Shown here: one piece after another, positions 6,804-11,758 of the stretch
Numbering within the stretch: position 1 is the stretch's first letter
How the letters are laid out: every line of letters starts with the position of its first letter
Assembly (NCBI GenBank): GCA_037382205.1
Contig: JARRQD010000147.1
Span: 1 to 11,758, forward strand
DNA: 11,758 nucleotides
Direction of reading: 5' to 3'
DNA from: Thiodiazotropha sp037382205
GTDB taxonomy: Bacteria; Pseudomonadota; Gammaproteobacteria; Chromatiales; Chromatiaceae
The notes under the pieces: generated by a model
What the model saw: the letters and a program-made list of their open reading frames with translations, nothing else
What the model was told of the DNA's origin: nothing
Databases searched by the model: none
Made by a program: the position numbers and the translations under genes

Positions 6804-9800
6804 CTACCCCTCCTGCAGAACGATCAGCGCCTGCCCTGCCCCAACGCGCTGACCCTTTTCCAACAGCAGATGGGTGACCCGACTGTCGACCGAAGCATAG
6901 ACCGGAATCTCCATCTTCATCGACTCCAGGATCATCAGGCAATCCCCCGCCTTGACCTGCTGACCGACAGTAACTTCAGTCTGCCAGACACTGCCGCTGA
7001 TCGGACTGTCGATCACCAGACTCTCTTCCGGCCAACTCGCTGCCGTCTGCTCTTCTGTCTGTTCACTCGCCTCATAGTTGAACTGTCCATCTGCGTGCCA
7101 TTGGGCAAGCTCGGCTTCGAAGGCCTGTTGCCGGTGCTTGCGGAAGGTTTCGATGTCCGCTTGTTGTGTAGCGATAAAATCCTGGTATTCGGTAAGACTG
7201 AAAGTGGTCTCTTCAATCTTGATCGGGTAGCGACCCTGGGGAAAATCTTTGCGAATGGTAATCAACTCATCCTGGGTGACTTCATAAAAGCGTATCTGAT
7301 CAAAGAACCTCAACAGCCAAGGCTTTTCAAATGCCGCTGTCTGTTTGTAGCGATTCCACATCTGCAAAGTTCGCCCAACAAACTGATACCCCCCCGGCCC
7401 TTCCATGCCATAGACACAGAGATAGGAGCCACCGATACCGACTGAGTTTTCTGCGGTCCAGGTTCGGGCAGGATTGTATTTGGTGGTCACCAACCGGTGG
7501 CGAGGGTCCACCGGTGTAGCGACTGGCGCGCCAAGATAGACATCCCCCAGCCCCATCACCAGGTAGGAGGCTTCGAAGACAATCCGTTTTACCTCGTCAA
7601 TAGTCTCAAGCCCATTGATTCGCCGGATGAACTCCAGATTACTGGGACACCAGGGCGCGTTCTTACGCACCGACTGATCATATTTTTGAATTGCTTTTTG
7701 ACAAGCTTGGTCGTCCCAGGAGAGTGGGATATGGACCACCCTTGATGGCACGTGGAGTTGATCAATCTGGCTGGCCAGTGCCTGTTCCGCGGCCTTCAGA
7801 TGAACCAGCAGTTTACGATGGCTGAGCCGCTGGCTGTTGTAGTGAAGCTGCAGTGAACGGATCCCCGGGGTTAACTCCTGCAATCCATCGATGGGATGCT
7901 GCTGCAACCACTGCATTAATGCATGGGCGCGAAACCGCAGTGAGATGTCTAACACCTGGTCACCATACTCCACCAGCATAAAGTGATCCCCGGCAAGACG
8001 GTAGACCACCTCGACCCCATATTCATCACGGCCTAACCGATCAACGATGGGGGTGGTTATCTCAGCAGACTGGTAGCAATCCTGCATGGGCTTGAGTTGA
8101 CCAATGGCTTCGATCTGCTGCTGTTCCAGCTTGACGGCTGTTTCAAGATCCACGGCTACAAAACTGACTTTATCGCCAGCACGCAGCTGGCCTAGCTTCC
8201 ACAGATCGGCCTGGATTACCGTTGCCGGGCAGACAAAGCCACCCAATGAGGGGCCATCCGGGCCGAGTATCACCGGCATGTCACCGGTAAAGTCCACGCT
8301 GCCGAAAGCGTAGGCGTTGTCATGGATGTTCGAGGGATGGAGTCCGGCTTCACCTCCATCCTGACGGGCCCACTCGGGCTTTGGTCCGATCAACCGGATT
8401 CCGGTTCGACTTGAGTTGTAGTGGACTTCCCACTGGTGTGCGAAGAATCGCTCGATGTCTGGCGTGGTAAAAAAATCGGGGGCGCCATGAGGGCCATAGA
8501 TCACCCGCAGCCGCCACTCATGGGTGATCTGTGGCCTGGCTGCCTCAGGCAGTGTCTGCTTTCCACGACCATGGTTGGATGGGGTGATTCGCAAAACATC
8601 CCCAGCCTGAAGCGCCCGTCCGTTGTGACCACCGAATTGACCCAGCGTAAAGGTCGACTTGGATCCCAGATAGTCCGGGCAGTCGATGCCGCCGCTAATC
8701 GCCAGATAACTTCGTGCACCCTGCTGCTTTATCCGTCCCAGGGTGAGGGTCTGACCGGCGTCAACCGCTACAGCTTTCCACATCGCCAAAGGTTCACCAT
8801 CGAGGGTTGCTTCAATATCCGCCCCCGTCAGTGCAATCCGGCTGGCACAACTGAACTTCAGGCTTGGCCCCTGCAGGGTAATCTCCATTCCGGCATCATC
8901 TGGCTGATTGCCAAGCAGCCGGTTGGCCAGTTGAAACGAATAGTTGTCGAAAGGCCCGGACGGAGGCACACCCACATCCCAATAACCAACTCTGGCAGGA
9001 TAGTCCTGGAGGGTGGTCTGGGTTCCCCCCTGCAATACATCGATGCGACTTGGGGTATAGACAAAGTCATTGAGATAACGGGTTGTGACTTCACCCGCCA
9101 AGAGCAAGGGGTCACGACTCAGTGTTCGGAGATAGTCCAGATTGGTCTCACTGCCATAGAGTCGGATTGACGAGAGTGTGGATTGCAGTTTTCCAAAGGC
9201 CTGCTTTCTGTCCGATCCATGCACAATCACCTTGGCCAGCATGGGATCGAAAAAAGCCGATACTTCCACACCCGATCCGATCCAGTGATCGATCCTCACA
9301 TCCTGATCGTCTGGAAAATGTACCTCGCTCAACAATCCAGGGGATGGTTGAAACTCCCGATAGGGATCCTCGGCATAGAGCCTGACCTGAACCGCATGCC
9401 CCTGCGGTTGCAGCATGGCACGTTGTCTCTGCAGATCGATGGCGTCACCTGCGGCCTGCTGAATCATCCACTCCACCAGATCGACTCCGTAGACTGCCTC
9501 GGTTACGCCGTGCTCCACTTGAAGACGGGTATTCACTTCAAGGAAGTAGAAGGCATCTGTGTCCGCATCGTAGATAAACTCAACCGTTCCCGCATTTCGA
9601 TAGCGGACACTGGCGAGCAGAGATTCCGCCGTTCGATAGAGTTGTTGGCGCATTGCGTCGGTCAAATTGGGCGCCGGACACTCCTCAACGACTTTCTGGT
9701 TGCGCCGCTGACTTGAGCAGTCACGTTCACCAATGGCCAAGGCACCGCCTTCACCATCGCCAAACAGCTGCACTTCGATATGTCTGGCCCTGGCGATAAA

Positions 9801-10400
9801 CTTCTCAATGAAGACCCCATCGTTGGCGAAGTTATTGGCCCCCAGACGCTTTACCGAATCGAACGCATTCCTCACCTCTTGTGACGAATGACACAACTGC
9901 ATACCGATGCCACCCCCACCAGCGGTGCTTTTCAGCATCACCGGATAACCAATCGCCTCTGCCGACACCACCGCTGACTGGAGATCCTGCAGCAGTTCGG
10001 TGCCAGGGGTTAGAGGCACACCCGCCTGCTGCGCCAACTCTCTGGCTTTATGTTTCAGACCGAACAGCTCCATCTGTTCAGGAGTCGGTCCAATAAAGGC
10101 GATCCCTTCCGCTTCACAGCGTCTGACAAAAGCAGCGTTTTCACTGAGAAAACCGTAGCCGGGGTGAATCGCATCCACACCGTTCGTTTTAGCAATGGCG
10201 ATGATCTTTTCAATCGCCAGGTAGGTCTCGGCCGCTACGCCATCCCCCAGAGAGAAGGCCTGGTCGGCATTTTGAACATGCAGACTCTCCGCATCACTCT
10301 CAGCATAAACAGCCAGTGATGGGATATTGAGTCGTTGCAGAGTGCGGATGATCCGTGTCGCAATTGCGCCACGATTGGCAATCATTACTTTGGAAAACAT
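6804..10400 (-). CDS. uca: Guanidine/urea carboxylase, biotin-dependent (annotated family: urea carboxylase)
   Basis: ATP- and biotin-dependent carboxylase of 1198 residues, full length for the family. Residues 1-450 are the biotin carboxylase domain (KVMIANRGAIATRI; ATP-grasp loop Lys157-STAGGGGIGM; EVNTRLQVEH at 288-297). Residues about 455-755 and 780-1010 are the two carboxyltransferase halves related to KipA and KipI (TTLQDYPARVGYWDVGVPPS; GLGDVYLGAPVATPVDPRHR). Residues 1128-1196 are the biotinyl domain with ESMKMEI, biotinylated at about Lys1162. Family members carboxylate urea to allophanate or guanidine to carboxyguanidine. The two DUF1989 genes upstream and the guanidine-II riboswitch directly before this start favour guanidine, which is inference from context. 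The ATG at 10400 follows AAGG (10406-10409) by 5 bases. Its stop lies 3 bases before atzF. The symbol uca is the family name and does not settle the substrate. Confidence 0.96.
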   Translation of the reverse strand: MFSKVMIANRGAIATRIIRTLQRLNIPSLAVYAESDAESLHVQNADQAFSLGDGVAAETYLAIEKIIAIAKTNGVDAIHPGYGFLSENAAFVRRCEAEGIAFIGPTPEQMELFGLKHKARELAQQAGVPLTPGTELLQDLQSAVVSAEAIGYPVMLKSTAGGGGIGMQLCHSSQEVRNAFDSVKRLGANNFANDGVFIEKFIARARHIEVQLFGDGEGGALAIGERDCSSQRRNQKVVEECPAPNLTDAMRQQLYRTAESLLASVRYRNAGTVEFIYDADTDAFYFLEVNTRLQVEHGVTEAVYGVDLVEWMIQQAAGDAIDLQRQRAMLQPQGHAVQVRLYAEDPYREFQPSPGLLSEVHFPDDQDVRIDHWIGSGVEVSAFFDPMLAKVIVHGSDRKQAFGKLQSTLSSIRLYGSETNLDYLRTLSRDPLLLAGEVTTRYLNDFVYTPSRIDVLQGGTQTTLQDYPARVGYWDVGVPPSGPFDNYSFQLANRLLGNQPDDAGMEITLQGPSLKFSCASRIALTGADIEATLDGEPLAMWKAVAVDAGQTLTLGRIKQQGARSYLAISGGIDCPDYLGSKSTFTLGQFGGHNGRALQAGDVLRITPSNHGRGKQTLPEAARPQITHEWRLRVIYGPHGAPDFFTTPDIERFFAHQWEVHYNSSRTGIRLIGPKPEWARQDGGEAGLHPSNIHDNAYAFGSVDFTGDMPVILGPDGPSLGGFVCPATVIQADLWKLGQLRAGDKVSFVAVDLETAVKLEQQQIEAIGQLKPMQDCYQSAEITTPIVDRLGRDEYGVEVVYRLAGDHFMLVEYGDQVLDISLRFRAHALMQWLQQHPIDGLQELTPGIRSLQLHYNSQRLSHRKLLVHLKAAEQALASQIDQLHVPSRVVHIPLSWDDQACQKAIQKYDQSVRKNAPWCPSNLEFIRRINGLETIDEVKRIVFEASYLVMGLGDVYLGAPVATPVDPRHRLVTTKYNPARTWTAENSVGIGGSYLCVYGMEGPGGYQFVGRTLQMWNRYKQTAAFEKPWLLRFFDQIRFYEVTQDELITIRKDFPQGRYPIKIEETTFSLTEYQDFIATQQADIETFRKHRQQAFEAELAQWHADGQFNYEASEQTEEQTAASWPEESLVIDSPISGSVWQTEVTVGQQVKAGDCLMILESMKMEIPVYASVDSRVTHLLLEKGQRVGAGQALIVLQEG

Positions 10401-10410
10401 GCTTACCTTG

Positions 10411-10457
10411 ACCGGGTCGTCCCGGTAAAAAAAGCGTCATCAGTGGTCGTCCACTAA
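10411..10457 (-). promoter_or_regulatory. Guanidine-II (mini-ykkC) riboswitch
   Basis: Two hairpins on the minus strand, each closed on an ACGA tetraloop and sharing GGACGACC. P1 is AGTGG-ACGA-CCACT (10442-10455), extendable by a U-G and a U-A pair to 10457. P2 is ACCGGG-ACGA-CCCGGT (10411-10426). They are 15 bases apart (13 if P1 is extended). Twin stem-loops with ACGR loops a short linker apart define the guanidine-II class, in which the loops pair with each other and bind guanidinium. P2 ends one base before the AAGG ribosome binding site of the carboxylase gene. UUACC, made of the linker's last U's and the start of P2 (10424-10428), is complementary to GGUAA overlapping the ribosome binding site (10403-10407). 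This suggests a translational on-switch: guanidine stabilises P2 and frees the ribosome site. Structure is seen directly; ligand and mechanism are inferred from the class. Confidence 0.88.
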
Positions 10458-10485
10458 GCTGTTGAGATTCAATTCCGCGATAGGA

Positions 10486-11050
10486 TCAGGCGGCATCCCA
10501 GACCAGACACTCGATCGGTGTCGGGTTATAACCGTTACAGGGGTTGTTCAACTGGGGACAATTTGACAGCAACACAATCACATCCATCTCCGCCCGAAGC
10601 TCCACATACTTTCCAGGTGCAGAGATCCCATCTTCAAAGGTCAGGCCACCATCGGCGGTAACCGGCACATTCATAAAGAAGTTGATGTTATGGGTGATAT
10701 CCCGTTTGCTGATGCCATACTCGGGATGTTCCGCCACCGCCAGCATCCAGCTGTCACGACAGGCGTGCATACAGCGCTTTTCCAGATCGTAGCGCACCGT
10801 ATTACTTTCGGTTGCACAGGCGCCACCCAGGGTATCATGACGACCACAGGTATCGGCCACCACTTCCAACATCACATTGTTCTCATTGGAGCGGAGTTTT
10901 GAACCGGTGCTTAGATAGACATTACCCTGCTCGCGGATGGTATCCATGGCGCTGTAGCGCTCTGCCGGGTTGTCCGCTGAATAGAACAGCGTATCCGCCG
11001 CCTGATTCCCCTGCAGATCGAGGATACGAATCGTCTCCCCCGCTTTCACG
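10486..11050 (-). CDS. DUF1989 protein UAAP2, probable carboxyguanidine deiminase subunit (5' end lost in gap)
   Basis: About 188 residues are visible, beginning VKAGETIRILDLQGNQAADT and ending VWDAA. It matches the DUF1989 family member called urea amidolyase-associated protein 2, with GNQAADTLFYSADNPAERYSA, ADTCGRHDTLGGAC, HACRDS, NINFFMNVPV and the cysteine motif NCPQLNNPCNGYNP. In other bacteria this protein and its partner form carboxyguanidine deiminase (CgiA/CgiB), which turns carboxyguanidine into allophanate; I do not assign which subunit this is. Conserved Cys and His residues fit a metal-dependent site. Relatives have some 20-25 residues before the first visible codon; these lie in the run of N. 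Open frames reading through the N into the neighbouring gene are artefacts. Its stop is 85 bases before the carboxylase start, and the riboswitch fills that space. Confidence 0.9.
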
Positions 11051-11060
11051 NNNNNNNNNN
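11051..11060. other. Assembly gap (10 N)
   Basis: Ten N at the junction of the two DUF1989 genes. The end of the first gene and the first 20 or so codons of the second are both missing, which needs clearly more than 10 bases, so the length is a placeholder. Confidence 0.95.
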
Positions 11061-11758
11061 ATGCCGATATGGTAGAGGGCGTTGTTTTGAAACCCTCGTC
11101 CGTTTTCCGCTGTGAAATGCATGCAGTAGTCATCCGCTTGCACAGCCTCGGCGACACCCAACTCGATCTGCACTCTGCTTTGCGGATAGTTTGCTGATTG
11201 ATTCATCGGATGGGGACAGCTGTGCATCACCACCAGCGTGTCCATCTCAAACCGCAGGGTGACCTGACTACCCGCCAGGCTGTGATCGGCAAGCAGTTCA
11301 AGCTCACCCTCATCGTTCACCATCACTTTGCTAAACCAGTTAATGTTGGCGGCAAGATCGGCCGCACCAAGACCATATTTGGCCAGCTCTACCAGAAAGG
11401 CGTCATAGCCATTCTGCTTCCATTCATTGCGATCGAGCTGATAATCCCTTGCTCCCCAGCGAGCCGTCACATGGCTGGCGTGTGAGTTGCCTGTTACCGT
11501 CTCATGCCAGCCCAGATTGTCATCCACGATGGAGGCGAAGATCCGCCCCATGTCGGAGTAGAGACAGTTGCCCCGGGTCAACTTAAAGGTATGTTGACAC
11601 TTCAACGTGTCCGGTGCGTTGTAGCGCTCCAGAAGATTTTCCGGGTTGTAGAAGAGCATGCCCAGATTGGCGGAGCCGTTTAGATCGGTCAGCCGCATGA
11701 TGCTGCCACGACGCATACGTAACGACCAGTGAGCCGCTGTAGGCAGTTCGGTTGTATA
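11061..11758 (-). CDS. DUF1989 protein UAAP1, probable carboxyguanidine deiminase subunit (partial at both ends)
   Basis: About 232 residues are visible. The frame stays open upstream of the ATG at 11716 to the window edge, reading YTTELPTAAHWSLRMRRGS. The family normally has HWS followed by an RRGS-like segment and LRLTD, so the true start is outside the window. Recognisable parts are MRLTDLNGSANLGMLFYNP, ERYNAPDTLKCQHTFKLTRG, LYSDMGRIFASIVDD, LGWHETVTG, NINWFSKVMV, and a C-terminal HSCPHPMNQSANYPQS. This is the DUF1989 partner called urea amidolyase-associated protein 1, a homologue of the gene that follows it, and the two are thought to act as a hetero-oligomer. The stop codon is in the gap; the last clear residues are NNALYHIG. 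It is probably the first or an early gene of the operon inside this window, with transporter genes often found upstream in related clusters. Confidence 0.9.

Noticed and set aside
8421..9170. A 249-codon open frame on the plus strand
   Set aside because: It lies wholly antisense to the intact carboxylase gene, has no family resemblance, and the opposite frame has clear conserved domains; it is a shadow frame.
10411..10457. Twin hairpins read as a terminator or as CsrA/RsmA sites
   Set aside because: On the transcribed strand the U tract precedes the second hairpin instead of following it, and the loops are ACGA rather than the GGA loop expected for CsrA; the guanidine-II pattern explains both hairpins.
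10922..11157. Open frames crossing the N run that seem to extend each DUF1989 gene into the other
   Set aside because: The extra segments are out-of-frame reads of the neighbour; true ends are hidden in the gap.

Overview
The window looks like a draft-assembly piece of a proteobacterial chromosome, probably gammaproteobacterial. This rests on protein style and a moderately GC-rich, compact, operonic layout; no rRNA or other marker gene is present to fix it. Almost everything lies on the minus strand, so functional order runs from high to low coordinates.

Right half (4992-11758): a guanidine/urea nitrogen-assimilation operon. In transcription order it holds two DUF1989 proteins long called urea amidolyase-associated proteins 1 and 2 (now known in other bacteria as the two subunits of carboxyguanidine deiminase), a 1198-residue biotin-dependent carboxylase of the urea carboxylase family, and allophanate hydrolase (AtzF). 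In the 85-base gap just before the carboxylase are two small hairpins, both with ACGA loops and the shared core GGACGACC. This is the hallmark of the guanidine-II (mini-ykkC) riboswitch and argues that the true substrate is guanidine: guanidine to carboxyguanidine (carboxylase), to allophanate (DUF1989 pair), to ammonia and CO2 (AtzF). A 10-N assembly gap hides the junction between the two DUF1989 genes, and the first one runs off the window edge.

Middle (4551-4991): an intergenic stretch with a 36-base near-perfect palindrome right after atzF, a doubtful 25-codon ORF and a weak promoter candidate for the phosphate genes.

Left half (966-4550): a minus-strand phosphate-transport cluster. It has an intact PiT-family transporter, a Na+/phosphate cotransporter with a PhoU-like tail that is broken by an internal deletion plus frameshift, and an 82-residue very basic coiled-coil protein of unknown role. 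Convergent to it, on the plus strand (68-979), is a LysR-type regulator gene with two in-frame stops in a short scrambled patch just after its DNA-binding helix.

Three of the eight protein genes are damaged or interrupted (lysR, the Na/Pi transporter, the DUF1989 junction). Either these are real decay events or the assembly is locally unreliable; the reads would decide.
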